DNA of 64,000 bases from NCBI GenBank assembly GCA_003635195.1, contig PYIY01000082.1, forward strand, positions 1-64,000, written 5' to 3'. Within the stretch, counting starts at the first letter, position 1. Each line of letters starts with the position of its first letter. Of this stretch, positions 20,494-32,142 are shown in pieces. The position numbers and the translations under genes are program-made. Origin of the DNA: Candidatus Poribacteria bacterium (GTDB lineage Bacteria > Poribacteria > WGA-4E > WGA-3G). The notes under the pieces were generated by a model, which worked only from the letters and a program-made list of their open reading frames with translations, had not been told where the DNA came from and searched no databases.

Positions 20494-23400
20494 GTTTCAA
20501 TCTCGTAATCGAGATACTTTTCTTTTCAAGAATATTGGTACTGTTCTTTCAACGAGTGTCTCATCTTTATCGTTTCAATCTCGTAATCGAGATACTTTTC
20601 TTTTCAAGTCCGGGAATTCTGTTTACATCATCGAACGCGATCTGTTTCAATCTCGTAATCGAGATACTTTTCTTTTTAAGTAGAAAATTGAGCGGGTGTT
20701 GACGTTCTTTACCGAAATGTTTCAATCTCGTAATCGAGATACTTTTCTTTTCAAGGCTCACACGCCCCTGCCCTCTTTATTCGCCTATCAAGTTTCAATC
20801 TCGTAATCGAGATACTTTTCTTTTCAAGTTACAAGCAATAGGATAGGTTGGGTTTACGAAATCACTGTTTCAATCTCGTAATCGAGATACTTTTCTTTTC
20901 AAGCAAAGCAATCTCAACCGTCCTATCGCTTGACCCTGTAGTTTCAATCTCGTAATCGAGATACTTTTCTTTTCAAGAACTTTACCGCTGGATTCAATAA
21001 AACCTGTCGGGTCTGAGTTTCAATCTCGTAATCGAGATACTTTTCTTTTCAAGACTGTCCCGGAAGTAGTTAGGCGTGCCGTCATAGAAGTTTCAATCTC
21101 GTAATCGAGATACTTTTCTTTTCAAGTAGGACTTCAGCAAAGGGGTCAGAGAACGACAAGGTAGGTTTCAATCTCGTAATCGAGATACTTTTCTTTTCAA
21201 GATCCGAAGTCACCACTGCTCGACCAGAACAACTACGTTTCAATCTCGTAATCGAGATACTTTTCTTTTCAAGTTAGGAGGTATTTATATGATAGGTTTC
21301 TTTGATCTCGAGTTTCAATCTCGTAATCGAGATACTTTTCTTTTCAAGTGAATTGTAAAAGTGCTGGTGTCCCGTATTTCTTTAGTTTCAATCTCGTAAT
21401 CGAGATACTTTTCTTTTCAAGTCTTTGCTCAACGGGGATACGTCTTGTATCTGTTTGGTTTCAATCTCGTAATCGAGATACTTTTCTTTTCAAGCAGGGA
21501 CTTTGGATACGGCAGGTGCAGCCGTAGGAATGTTTCAATCTCGTAATCGAGATACTTTTCTTTTCAAGTGTGTATCCATTCTCGATAATGGAATATGCTT
21601 TCGCTGTTTCAATCTCGTAATCGAGATACTTTTCTTTTCAAGTTGTGGACGACATTCCATTACCTGTTCCCGCACGTGTTGTTTCAATCTCGTAATCGAG
21701 ATACTTTTCTTTTCAAGTGCAGGCAAGAATCACCAGATGGAAAACGCTATCCGAGTTTCAATCTCGTAATCGAGATACTTTTCTTTTCAAGAAACATTTG
21801 GAGCTATAAGAAGGGCTGCACATGGCACGTTTCAATCTCGTAATCGAGATACTTTTCTTTTCAAGTGCTATAACCCGACCACTCGGATACAGGATAAATC
21901 TATGTTTCAATCTCGTAATCGAGATACTTTTCTTTTCAAGACAACAATTGTCGCTGAACCGACGCACACATTCCTGCGTTTCAATCTCGTAATCGAGATA
22001 CTTTTCTTTTCAAGCATGTATCTCAAGGGAGAGGTGTGATACAGTTTCTCAGTTTCAATCTCGTAATCGAGATACTTTTCTTTTCAAGCCGATAGCGATG
22101 ATGTACCGTATGCATCTATCGTTGGTTTCAATCTCGTAATCGAGATACTTTTCTTTTCAAGGCAAGCAAAGCAAAGCGGAGCAACGCGAACAGGAAAAGT
22201 TTCAATCTCGTAATCGAGATACTTTTCTTTTCAAGGATAGCGTGACAGCGTCTTTGACTTCAAAGCGTAAAAGTTTCAATCTCGTAATCGAGATACTTTT
22301 CTTTTCAAGTGACGTAGCAGGCTTTGTTACCCACGCCAGCAGGTTGTTTCAATCTCGTAATCGAGATACTTTTCTTTTCAAGATTTTCAGACCACTGATG
22401 AACAACACAGGATCGGTAAGTTTCAATCTCGTAATCGAGATACTTTTCTTTTCAAGAAACGGATGTTATCAACCGTAACGGTAGCGAATTTCTGTTTCAA
22501 TCTCGTAATCGAGATACTTTTCTTTTCAAGTTCTGCGCGAAGTCGTTACCGCGGATAGGATTCAAGTTTCAATCTCGTAATCGAGATACTTTTCTTTTCA
22601 AGTTTTTCTTTAGGTATCATGCAACCCTTATTGTTTAAGTTTCAATCTCGTAATCGAGATACTTTTCTTTTCAAGGGGGTTATCATTCTCTCAATCTGTT
22701 TCGCTTATTGCTGTTTCAATCTCGTAATCGAGATACTTTTCTTTTCAAGCCTCGTCTGGTATGCTCGTGAGAATAATATCGAATTGTTTCAATCTCGTAA
22801 TCGAGATACTTTTCTTTTCAAGCATCTTCAAACACTATATCATACAAATAGTAAGTAGTTTCAATCTCGTAATCGAGATACTTTTCTTTTCAAGAACGGA
22901 TCCGCATCTAATGCACCTTCCTTTCGTTCTGTTTCAATCTCGTAATCGAGATACTTTTCTTTTCAAGACTGGATGCGACACAGAAGCATACTGCAGAATT
23001 CTTGTTTCAATCTCGTAATCGAGATACTTTTCTTTTCAAGTCAAATGCTTAGTATAGATCGTTTCATGACAGTCTGGTTTCAATCTCGTAATCGAGATAC
23101 TTTTCTTTTCAAGTGGTTATTCTGAGGATGTTCTTTTTCCGTTTGATTAGTTTCAATCTCGTAATCGAGATACTTTTCTTTTCAAGCTATTGTTTACCCT
23201 ACGACTGAGTGTTCTGATTACCGATGTTTCAATCTCGTAATCGAGATACTTTTCTTTTCAAGCGAATAAGTTGCGAATTCGCAACCCTGTCGTCCTACAC
23301 GCAGTTTCAATCTCGTAATCGAGATACTTTTCTTTTCAAGCTCACTGAAATACCAGCAGTTCAAACCCGGTGTACGAGTTTCAATCTCGTAATCGAGATA

Positions 23401-26387
23401 CTTTTCTTTTCAAGCTTATTAACGCTTACAACGACTTCACACTTGACAGGTTTCAATCTCGTAATCGAGATACTTTTCTTTTCAAGGAAAATGTTTCAGT
23501 TGGTGGTGAATTGAAATCTGTGGAGTTTCAATCTCGTAATCGAGATACTTTTCTTTTCAAGCACATCATCAATGACACTCCAATAAAAGAAACACCTTTA
23601 AGTTTCAATCTCGTAATCGAGATACTTTTCTTTTCAAGCCAATGACCTTTTTGGTGTAATAGACAGAGCTAATGTTTCAATCTCGTAATCGAGATACTTT
23701 TCTTTTCAAGCACTACGCCTTCATTTGCCTTCAGCGCAATTGACGTGTTTCAATCTCGTAATCGAGATACTTTTCTTTTCAAGTAATGAGGTCCCACCGC
23801 ATGTGCATAAAGACCAGCATGTTTCAATCTCGTAATCGAGATACTTTTCTTTTCAAGGAAGTCGCCATATTTATTAGCGACCGCCAAGCTTTGGAGTTTC
23901 AATCTCGTAATCGAGATACTTTTCTTTTCAAGAACGACTTGCGGGGTTGGAGCAGGAATCGGCACGCGGTTTCAATCTCGTAATCGAGATACTTTTCTTT
24001 TCAAGGGTAATGGAGGTAGTATAGGGTATTTATAGTTTAACAGTTTCAATCTCGTAATCGAGATACTTTTCTTTTCAAGGTTGCAATCGTGCTTGGATAG
24101 ACCACCCTTTCAGGAATAGTTTCAATCTCGTAATCGAGATACTTTTCTTTTCAAGCACCGACCTATGAATTTTGCAACACCGTCTGCTTTCTCGTTTCAA
24201 TCTCGTAATCGAGATACTTTTCTTTTCAAGGCAAGCACTTCGTTGGAAACTTTGGTAAACTTCATAGTTTCAATCTCGTAATCGAGATACTTTTCTTTTC
24301 AAGTACAGGGAAAACGCCCTGCGCGTCTACTTGCGATTTTGTTTCAATCTCGTAATCGAGATACTTTTCTTTTCAAGAATGATTTAGGAGATGACATGTT
24401 ATATTTAATCAACCGTTTCAATCTCGTAATCGAGATACTTTTCTTTTCAAGCGATTCCTATGTATTTGCATAGGTTGCGAAATTCGCGTTTCAATCTCGT
24501 AATCGAGATACTTTTCTTTTCAAGCGAACCACAGGAAGATTTAAACAACTGGCAATGGCTGTTTCAATCTCGTAATCGAGATACTTTTCTTTTCAAGAGT
24601 TTCAGGTGTTGTCGGTGCTTTTGCGTAAGCATCGTTTCAATCTCGTAATCGAGATACTTTTCTTTTCAAGCCAGCAACGCCGAGCGCAAAGGCGCAAAGA
24701 GAACAGTTTCAATCTCGTAATCGAGATACTTTTCTTTTCAAGAGGGCGCAAAAATAACGGTACATCATGGTCAACCCACGTTTCAATCTCGTAATCGAGA
24801 TACTTTTCTTTTCAAGACTGTTATGGCGAAAAGGGCTGAGGAGGTCTCGTTCTTGTTTCAATCTCGTAATCGAGATACTTTTCTTTTCAAGTATGGTGTT
24901 TTTCAACTCCGAGACACGCCTCGCAAAGTTTCAATCTCGTAATCGAGATACTTTTCTTTTCAAGTCAGGAGAAATACAACCTACACTACATCGAACCCGA
25001 ATTGTTTCAATCTCGTAATCGAGATACTTTTCTTTTCAAGCAACGTGTCATCATCCGCCTCAAAAACCCAATCAGAGTTTCAATCTCGTAATCGAGATAC
25101 TTTTCTTTTCAAGTTTGGTGCTATAACAAACCGAGATGTAGAGTCTTTATGTTTCAATCTCGTAATCGAGATACTTTTCTTTTCAAGAAGACTGCACCCT
25201 TTTCCATTTTCTCGATAACACCTGTTTCAATCTCGTAATCGAGATACTTTTCTTTTCAAGCTGGCGATATCCAGTCCGCCGCGGAAGTACTTACGCAGAG
25301 TTTCAATCTCGTAATCGAGATACTTTTCTTTTCAAGCCAGATAGGGTCATCTATGCGGTAAGGGTTATCATGTTTCAATCTCGTAATCGAGATACTTTTC
25401 TTTTCAAGCGACATCGGTGAATAACGCTTGTTATGGGAGCATAAAATGGTTTCAATCTCGTAATCGAGATACTTTTCTTTTCAAGAAGTCAAGAATTTGA
25501 CCTTCATAGAGACGGATCACGTTATGTTTCAATCTCGTAATCGAGATACTTTTCTTTTCAAGAGTGTGGTTACATCGGTTCCCAACGACAGTAGACGCGT
25601 TTCAATCTCGTAATCGAGATACTTTTCTTTTCAAGGAACGACCATGTGGTAGAAGCAGATATAAATGACCATATGTTTCAATCTCGTAATCGAGATACTT
25701 TTCTTTTCAAGACCTATTTTTCGTTACCCGTGCCGACATTATCCTGGCGAAGTTTCAATCTCGTAATCGAGATACTTTTCTTTTCAAGTCTCCGCACAAA
25801 TCACGTAGGGCAGTGTGGATATGCTTTCGTTTCAATCTCGTAATCGAGATACTTTTCTTTTCAAGTCGGCAAGCAGTCAAAACGTATAAAAACTATTATC
25901 GCAGTTTCAATCTCGTAATCGAGATACTTTTCTTTTCAAGAGTGACAACAGAAGGTTGGAGCGCAGGAAATTTCTCTATGTTTCAATCTCGTAATCGAGA
26001 TACTTTTCTTTTCAAGCACCAGTTAAATATCGGCGCACCGAACACGGTTCTGTTTCAATCTCGTAATCGAGATACTTTTCTTTTCAAGGTGGCAAGCGAT
26101 TGACGCTACACAATTCCAAAAGACCAGTTTCAATCTCGTAATCGAGATACTTTTCTTTTCAAGCCATTGCATCGCAGCGCGTTTATCTGCGTCTGACCAC
26201 TTGTTTCAATCTCGTAATCGAGATACTTTTCTTTTCAAGGACCCACTGGGGTGGGCAATCTTGATAATCACTTTTATGTTTCAATCTCGTAATCGAGATA
26301 CTTTTCTTTTCAAGGAGGTTGAACGGCTACGTCGCGATCTATGAGCAGATGTTTCAATCTCGTAATCGAGATACTTTTCTTTTCAAG
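20494..26387 (-). CRISPR. CRISPR array, 80 repeats / 79 spacers, 37-nt repeat; inferred transcription on the minus strand
   Basis: Direct count of repeat starts from 20494 to 26351, pitch 72-78 nt (spacers 35-41 nt). Minus-strand repeat CTTGAAAAGAAAAGTATCTCGATTACGAGATTGAAAC has a TCTCG-ATTA-CGAGA hairpin followed by ATTGAAAC. The only variant repeat noticed (20644-20680) is near the left, distal end. Confidence 0.98.
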
Positions 26388-26576
26388 AGCCGCCCACCAG
26401 AACCCTTGCCGCACGTGCCTCAATTATAGGCATTTCTGTGCGCGAGGTATTTTGTCGTAACCACAAACGCCAGAAATATACCAATGGAAGTACAAAAGCA
26501 CGAGTCATAAGGGTTTTCACCTCTCTATGAGGGACAAGGGTTTTTCGATCCCTTTCCGATCATAGAAATAATCTTT
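26388..26576 (-). promoter_or_regulatory. Candidate CRISPR leader
   Basis: Noncoding DNA between the array's cas-proximal end and cas2; TATAAT on the minus strand (26423-26428) 35 nt before the first repeat. Confidence 0.5.
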
Positions 26577-26711
26577 TAGGACTTACGCACAACGCAGATA
26601 TTGAAGCGTGAAGGGACGGAAGGAAGGGAAGGATGGAAGACCTCCCTCCACGCTTCCACGCTTCCACGCTTCCAATCCCGAAGAAACGAAAGGATTTTGC
26701 ACAAGTCCTAT
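26577..26711. repeat. MITE-like inverted-repeat element between leader and cas2
   Basis: Ends taggacttacgcacaa and ttgcacaagtccta are inverted copies with mismatches; inner gaagcgtgaaggga / tccctccacgcttcc inverted pair and cttccacg tandem repeats. Confidence 0.5.
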
Positions 26712-26725
26712 CCTTTTTGTCAATT

Positions 26726-26998
26726 TTACACGATGTATGACTGTTCGTCAAGTCCTTTTTTTACGCCGATCCGGTTAATCTGTTTTTCACAGGCTCCACA
26801 GAGATGGTAAAATGTAATCGTATCCTCACTGAAATCGATCACCTTCTCCAATCGGTTCTGCAAGCGTAATAGGGCACGGCGATCCGTGTTGCACTCAAAG
26901 ACACTAAACTGGATACGATTCCCAAAATCCTTCAGAATCTTGGCGACCTTGTTTCGACGTTTGTCATCGGTTATATCATAAGCGACTGTATAATGCAT
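26726..26998 (-). CDS. cas2: CRISPR-associated endonuclease Cas2
   Basis: MHYTVAYDITDDKRRNKVAKILKDFGNRIQFSVFEC; ATG at 26998 preceded by a GAGGAG SD. Confidence 0.93.
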   Translation of the reverse strand: MHYTVAYDITDDKRRNKVAKILKDFGNRIQFSVFECNTDRRALLRLQNRLEKVIDFSEDTITFYHLCGACEKQINRIGVKKGLDEQSYIV

Positions 26999-27004
26999 TG
27001 GTAA

Positions 27005-27110
27005 CTCCTCAGTCAAGGTACCCACTACCTAAAGGTAGGGGCTTGTGCTTCATAGCAGTAAGCGTTTTTCTCTGAGAGAAACCCGTCTGACAACTGCTCC
27101 ACAATAGCGG
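27005..27110 (-). mobile_element. IS200/IS605-type right-end remnant between cas1 and cas2
   Basis: agtcaaggtacccactacctaaaggtaggggcttgt (+) aligns with the reverse complement of the tnpB element right end (agtcaactacccaagcctaaagacttgggcttgt). Confidence 0.5.
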
Positions 27111-27229
27111 CCAAGCCAGCTATGCACCGAAGTGCCTGATCTTATACGGCATGTGATTTGTCAACGAGTGCGGACGTTACTCCTGCTACTCTATCCATAC
27201 TCTTCCTCGGATGTTTACGGGTTTTGGTC

Positions 27230-28870
27230 TTATCGAACCGTCAATGGCGTATATTGATCGATTTCACCTGTTAGGTATTTCGCCAAGAGCCGTACTTGCA
27301 ATTCCATTGCACGCCGAAATGTGAGTTTATACTTAAAAAGCGGATGCGTAATCGTCTCGTTTTTCCGCGTTTCGTAAGCCGTATAAAACACCTTCCGACG
27401 ATGATCCTTGAGATACCAGCCACCGTGAGACTGCGTGAAATCATCAATCTTGATCCGCCGGTTATTGATGAGCGTAATCACGACGGAGTCCGCAATAATA
27501 GGACGGAATTCCTCCATCAAATCAAGGGCAAGGCACGGTTTGCCGTATTTCAACTGATGAAAGAAACCGACATAAGGATCCAACCCGACCGTCTGTATGG
27601 CTGAGATGATATCCGCTGTCAGCAGTGAATACGCGAAACTTAACAGCGCATTCGTCGCATCCGCGGGTGGACGCCGACTTCGCCGTTGGAAATCAAAACC
27701 CATCTCTGATTTGAGCATAAAGTTGAATGCCCCGAAATATGCAGCAGAAGCGTTGCCTTCTATGCCCAGTAACCCTGAAAGTTCAGTCGCCTTGTCAATA
27801 CGCTTCTCCATCGCTTGTATTGCCTTAATATTAGCGAGCAACGGTTCCAATGCTGAATCTGTGCTGTCTGGAGATTGCCATTTCCGGCGTTGGAGCATCA
27901 TCCGCATGTTCGCCACTTTTCCGCGCACAAACGCTTTCGAGAGGTCAAGGCAGGCATCTGGACTATTCGCGACTTTGTGTTGGGCACACCGCAACAACGA
28001 ATTTCGGGACACTTGCGGGGTCAACGCGCCATGATACCGTCCATAAGCAGAAAGAAACACAACAGGGATGCCCTCATGCAAGAGGGTCTGCATCGCAGGT
28101 GTGGTGAGGTTAACGTTGCCAGAGATAACGACTTGGCCGAGATGGATAATCGGAATATCTCTAATAATCTCGTTTTCCCTCGCGACAAGGATACGTTCAC
28201 CTGTCTTTTTGATAGCACATCCCGGTTCATCAACATAAAGCACATTATCGACACCAAGCGCAGGTTTGATCCGTTTTGGACGCTCGTCTAACTCGTGGAG
28301 ATAGGCGACTTCATCAGGGAGGCAGATTGGACGGACACTACAACCGTTGCATCGATTATCATGAACCGGTTTCGGAATCTTTCTCGAATCCAAGAGCGAG
28401 CGTGCCTCTGCTACATAACGCAGCGTTGTCTCTCGGAGTTCGCTATCAAAAGGGACCTTCCGTCGCCGCTTAGAACCGATGTAGAAAACATAGCCGTGTG
28501 GAATCGAGATTCCTGTTTTCTCCTCTAATAAGAGTCCTTGTAAGCAGAGTTGTACTTGATCGTTTAGCCAATCGCCGGTGCCTGCTTTTTTGAATTCAAT
28601 TGGATATGGGATGCCGTCTCTTTCTTCAACGAGGTCGGTGTAGCCGGAGACACCGAGTGCATCGGAGGCGAGGTATTGTCGGCGCGAAATGGTTTTGTCT
28701 CCTTTTTTCCGATCGGTCACGGCTGTATGGACATGCTCATGCTTGATTTTGCCTTCTTCAACGTGGTCGTTGACGACTTGATGCCCTTCAATCGATTCAT
28801 AATAAAACCGTCGAGGACAAAACACGTAAGTATTTACTTGTGAAAGTGGGATATAATTCTTCTCAGACAT
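27230..28870 (-). CDS. cas4-cas1: Cas4-Cas1 fusion protein
   Basis: N-terminal Cas4 (QVNTYVFCPRRFYYE, IEFKKA, RCNGCSVRPIC) joined to Cas1 (LLGIEGNASAAYFGAF, NALLSFAYSLLTADI, PCLALDLMEEFRPIIAD). Confidence 0.93.
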   Translation of the reverse strand: MSEKNYIPLSQVNTYVFCPRRFYYESIEGHQVVNDHVEEGKIKHEHVHTAVTDRKKGDKTISRRQYLASDALGVSGYTDLVEERDGIPYPIEFKKAGTGDWLNDQVQLCLQGLLLEEKTGISIPHGYVFYIGSKRRRKVPFDSELRETTLRYVAEARSLLDSRKIPKPVHDNRCNGCSVRPICLPDEVAYLHELDERPKRIKPALGVDNVLYVDEPGCAIKKTGERILVARENEIIRDIPIIHLGQVVISGNVNLTTPAMQTLLHEGIPVVFLSAYGRYHGALTPQVSRNSLLRCAQHKVANSPDACLDLSKAFVRGKVANMRMMLQRRKWQSPDSTDSALEPLLANIKAIQAMEKRIDKATELSGLLGIEGNASAAYFGAFNFMLKSEMGFDFQRRSRRPPADATNALLSFAYSLLTADIISAIQTVGLDPYVGFFHQLKYGKPCLALDLMEEFRPIIADSVVITLINNRRIKIDDFTQSHGGWYLKDHRRKVFYTAYETRKNETITHPLFKYKLTFRRAMELQVRLLAKYLTGEIDQYTPLTVR

Positions 28871-28909
28871 GCTAACCGCTCCTTTTTTCCAATCTTCTAT
28901 CCTGTCAAT

Positions 28910-29740
28910 CTACTGTATTCTTCTTGTTTGTCCCATCCCCATTGTTGTCTTATAGCCCGTGCCGCAATAGAATGCAAAGGCTGCTAAGCAATTGACGGTT
29001 CGGAGCAGCTCTGTATCCAGCGAATCTTCGGGATAGAAAACACAAGCATAGGTGCCGACCCACCCAGATTCAATATGCTTTCCGAAGTGGAGTCTCTTCG
29101 ATTTAGCATCGACGCTGGTCACCTGTCCATACTCCGTAACGAATTCCAAGATTTCGGTTTTATCAAGTTTTATAGGTGCGAAGGCGTTCCACTTGTTAAC
29201 CCAACTCTGATAGCACCGGACGATATCTACATAATCCTCGTTGCGGGTTTTCTGACCGCGCGGGGTCATCCTACGGAAGGCGGTCGGCGAATAGAAACGG
29301 AAACTCATCCGGGTATCCGTTTTTGCGGATTGAACGAGTTCGGCGTAGGTTTCGCTTTTGCCCCAGCTGCGTTCCTCTGTAGCATGTGAGACCATCTGTC
29401 TTACCTGAAAGACTGCTTCTCCCAAGCGAATAGGCGGCATCGCCAGTGTCAAGAATGCTTTCCCGAAGTGTTGAAATAGCTCATCATCAAGAAAGGTGAA
29501 TCGGAGTTTGCACTCGGTGCCTGCCCTGATATGAAGTAGGTTATTACGTTTTTTCGCTTCAGCAATGAGCGGCGAAACGGTAAAAGGTTTTTGTGCTGCG
29601 TGGGCATGAACGGCTTCCGCAACCTCTGGATTGCTCTCTTTAAGGATAGAGAGGAACGCTGCGTGGGCATAATGTCCCATCGTTGGACGGAGTGTAACAT
29701 CGGTTTCGGGTATGAGTGAGATGTGTGTGCTGATCGGCAT
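28910..29740 (-). CDS. cas6: Cas6 endoribonuclease
   Basis: RAMP fold with C-terminal glycine-rich motif CGTGYKTTMGMGQTR; position in the cas operon. Confidence 0.85.
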   Translation of the reverse strand: MPISTHISLIPETDVTLRPTMGHYAHAAFLSILKESNPEVAEAVHAHAAQKPFTVSPLIAEAKKRNNLLHIRAGTECKLRFTFLDDELFQHFGKAFLTLAMPPIRLGEAVFQVRQMVSHATEERSWGKSETYAELVQSAKTDTRMSFRFYSPTAFRRMTPRGQKTRNEDYVDIVRCYQSWVNKWNAFAPIKLDKTEILEFVTEYGQVTSVDAKSKRLHFGKHIESGWVGTYACVFYPEDSLDTELLRTVNCLAAFAFYCGTGYKTTMGMGQTRRIQ

Positions 29741-29754
29741 GAGTGGGTCTCCTT

Positions 29755-32061
29755 TTACGTGGCAGCAGTTTGATCTTTCTCTTTCCATTTGCCTTGCAAC
29801 TCTGCATGAATTAGAAACGCTTGGGATCCGAGAATTAATTGATACTCCTGTTGTCCATCATTAAAGGTTACATTCAGTGGATAGGAAAATTGTCCTCTCG
29901 TTTCAAGTATGTTGTTAAGGGCGTACTGATTTTCTCGCTTCGATAAAAGACATGTAATGTACCCTTTTTTCTTCAGAGCATCCTGCATTTCAAGCGGAAC
30001 AGATTCCAATCGTAAGCCTTTTAATGCGGTGGGTCCCCAACAGTGTTGACGTTCAAAGGACTCTCGATCAATCCCACCAGCATCGTAATTGAATTGAACA
30101 CGGGTTGGTGGCGTTTTTAAACGATTCGCCTGCACGAAAAATTCGCAATAATTTCCCCAATCTCCTGTGAGTTCATGATACTTTTCCTTTGTCGGAATAA
30201 TGATAAACTCATAATGTGATAGAACATGAAACAGGTCATATTCGGTGTGTTTTGCAGTATTCTGGAACAGATGATTCGGGTCATAGATACCGCAACGAAT
30301 GCCGATGTCCGAACCGCGAAAGTTAAAGAGCGACTGAATAGGGGTGTATTTCTGCTCCGCGTACGCAACAATTTCCGAGCGGTTGTTTTTGAGAAGTGTC
30401 GCAAGTATTACTTTCTCCTTTTCTTTTGGTAACTGTTCAAAGGTTTCCAGTTCCCCTTTCATCCATGCTTGGTATCGACAGTAACTCCACGCAGTGCGTT
30501 CCCATTGATGTCGGATATAATCGTTGTAGGTATTGTCTTTGAAAGCATTAATGACAATTTCATAGGTAACATGCCACTGAATTTTTTTAAACATTTCCTC
30601 AAATGTTGTGTCGCTCTGTGGTGCGAAAACCTGTTGGATTGTCTCAAAGAGTTCTTTAATTCTGTCTTGCCGTTCTTCAAGTGTTCGCCTATAAAGTTCG
30701 TAAAGCGGATAGAATGCCTCAAGCACTGCATAGGACTGAATGTAGTGGTAAAACTGGTTATCCTCTCCTAGCGACTCTTTAACGAGTGTTGCAAATTCTC
30801 GGCGGTCATAAGTTTTCTCTGGCTGTAATTGTGTGTGAAGTTTTCCTTGTACAAATGCGTGCGCAATGCTGGCGTGCGTGGTGTCATCCTTACCGAGCAA
30901 TCTACCTGTCCGTCCAATCCGCTGTGTGAATTCTGATCCGTAAAGTGCGTCAAAACAGACGAAATCAATGTTCTGTCGTGATTTATCCATTTTTTTGAAA
31001 TTATACCCGATGTCCACTGTAGGCGTTGCGAGAACAAGTGGAAACGACTCTGTTGCCTTACGTCTCTCATCTGTCGCGACTGCACCGGTGATCAATCCGA
31101 TTTTTTCTCTCAATCCTGCCGCTTGTAGTGTCTGTTTAATTTCATTAATGGTTCGGAGAAAACTACTGATAATCGCGCCTTCTTTTCCTAAATGCAGCGG
31201 ATCACTAATCCATTCAGGGTGCGCCTTAAGTAGATTCTGCATTTTGCCACTGTGTATTGTCAATTCAACTTCAGAAAGTGTCTGTATCTTTTCATAACTG
31301 TTGCTTTCAATTGGTTCATTGTTTGGGCTGATGCTCTCATACTTTAACCCAATTGTGTCAAGATAAGCGAGTACCTTCTCATCGGGTGTTGCCGAAAGCA
31401 GGCAGACCTTCCGTTTGTTATTATCAAAGTAACCAAATTCCTTAGACAGAATGAAAAACATCAGAAAGTTGGCGATCTGTTTGGCGTTGTAGTAGTGAAA
31501 CTCGTCAACGACGATGTAGTTGAAATCTTGTAAGAAATGATGGAATAGGTTAGCCGTATCCAGTTTCGAGTAAACGCTGTAAAAGCAGAGGTAAAAAATA
31601 TCGGGGTTTGTGACGAAAATTAAGGGAGCTTGCCGTGTTACCTTGGGAAAATAGGCACTCGGATTTTGGATCAATTCGTGCAGTTTTCTCGGATTTCTAA
31701 GACGATAACCGGGGTCATCAATGACTTCCCATTCACGGAGTTTCTGACCCGTGACTTCAGCAACATAGAAATCCAATCCGTGTTCCTCAACAAACTCTCG
31801 AATGTCGTTTGCGTGTTGATGAATCAACTCGTTCGTCGGTGCGATGAACAAAACGTTATCGTTTTTCAAATCGAAAAGCTGGAGCAACGCAGCACGAGTT
31901 TTTCCTGTTCCTGTGTTGTAGGTGTTGATGACAAGATCGTTTGTCTTGAGGGCATCATAGGTGCGTTGCTGATGGTAGAGTGGTGGGTGTTTTAAGCCAA
32001 GCTCATTTGTTGGACTAATTTTTTCATAGCCCGCGTTTAGATTAATCGTGATCTCTGACAT
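29755..32061 (-). CDS. cas3: Cas3' helicase without HD domain (type I-D)
   Basis: Walker A NTGTGKTRAA, DEFH box VVDEFHYY, motif VI RIGRTGRL; no N-terminal HD. Confidence 0.9.
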   Translation of the reverse strand: MSEITINLNAGYEKISPTNELGLKHPPLYHQQRTYDALKTNDLVINTYNTGTGKTRAALLQLFDLKNDNVLFIAPTNELIHQHANDIREFVEEHGLDFYVAEVTGQKLREWEVIDDPGYRLRNPRKLHELIQNPSAYFPKVTRQAPLIFVTNPDIFYLCFYSVYSKLDTANLFHHFLQDFNYIVVDEFHYYNAKQIANFLMFFILSKEFGYFDNNKRKVCLLSATPDEKVLAYLDTIGLKYESISPNNEPIESNSYEKIQTLSEVELTIHSGKMQNLLKAHPEWISDPLHLGKEGAIISSFLRTINEIKQTLQAAGLREKIGLITGAVATDERRKATESFPLVLATPTVDIGYNFKKMDKSRQNIDFVCFDALYGSEFTQRIGRTGRLLGKDDTTHASIAHAFVQGKLHTQLQPEKTYDRREFATLVKESLGEDNQFYHYIQSYAVLEAFYPLYELYRRTLEERQDRIKELFETIQQVFAPQSDTTFEEMFKKIQWHVTYEIVINAFKDNTYNDYIRHQWERTAWSYCRYQAWMKGELETFEQLPKEKEKVILATLLKNNRSEIVAYAEQKYTPIQSLFNFRGSDIGIRCGIYDPNHLFQNTAKHTEYDLFHVLSHYEFIIIPTKEKYHELTGDWGNYCEFFVQANRLKTPPTRVQFNYDAGGIDRESFERQHCWGPTALKGLRLESVPLEMQDALKKKGYITCLLSKRENQYALNNILETRGQFSYPLNVTFNDGQQEYQLILGSQAFLIHAELQGKWKEKDQTAAT

Positions 32062-32142
32062 AGCAAAACCTCTAAAGAACTTGTAGGGTGTGCTTGCAAT
32101 TGTTCCATAGGCACGACACACCCTACAGAAATTTAGTTCAGT

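Noticed and set aside
20403-26103. Many ORFs across the array (FQSRNRDTFLFK / FNLVIEILFFS repeats)
   Set aside because: They are translations of the CRISPR repeat in different frames, not genes.
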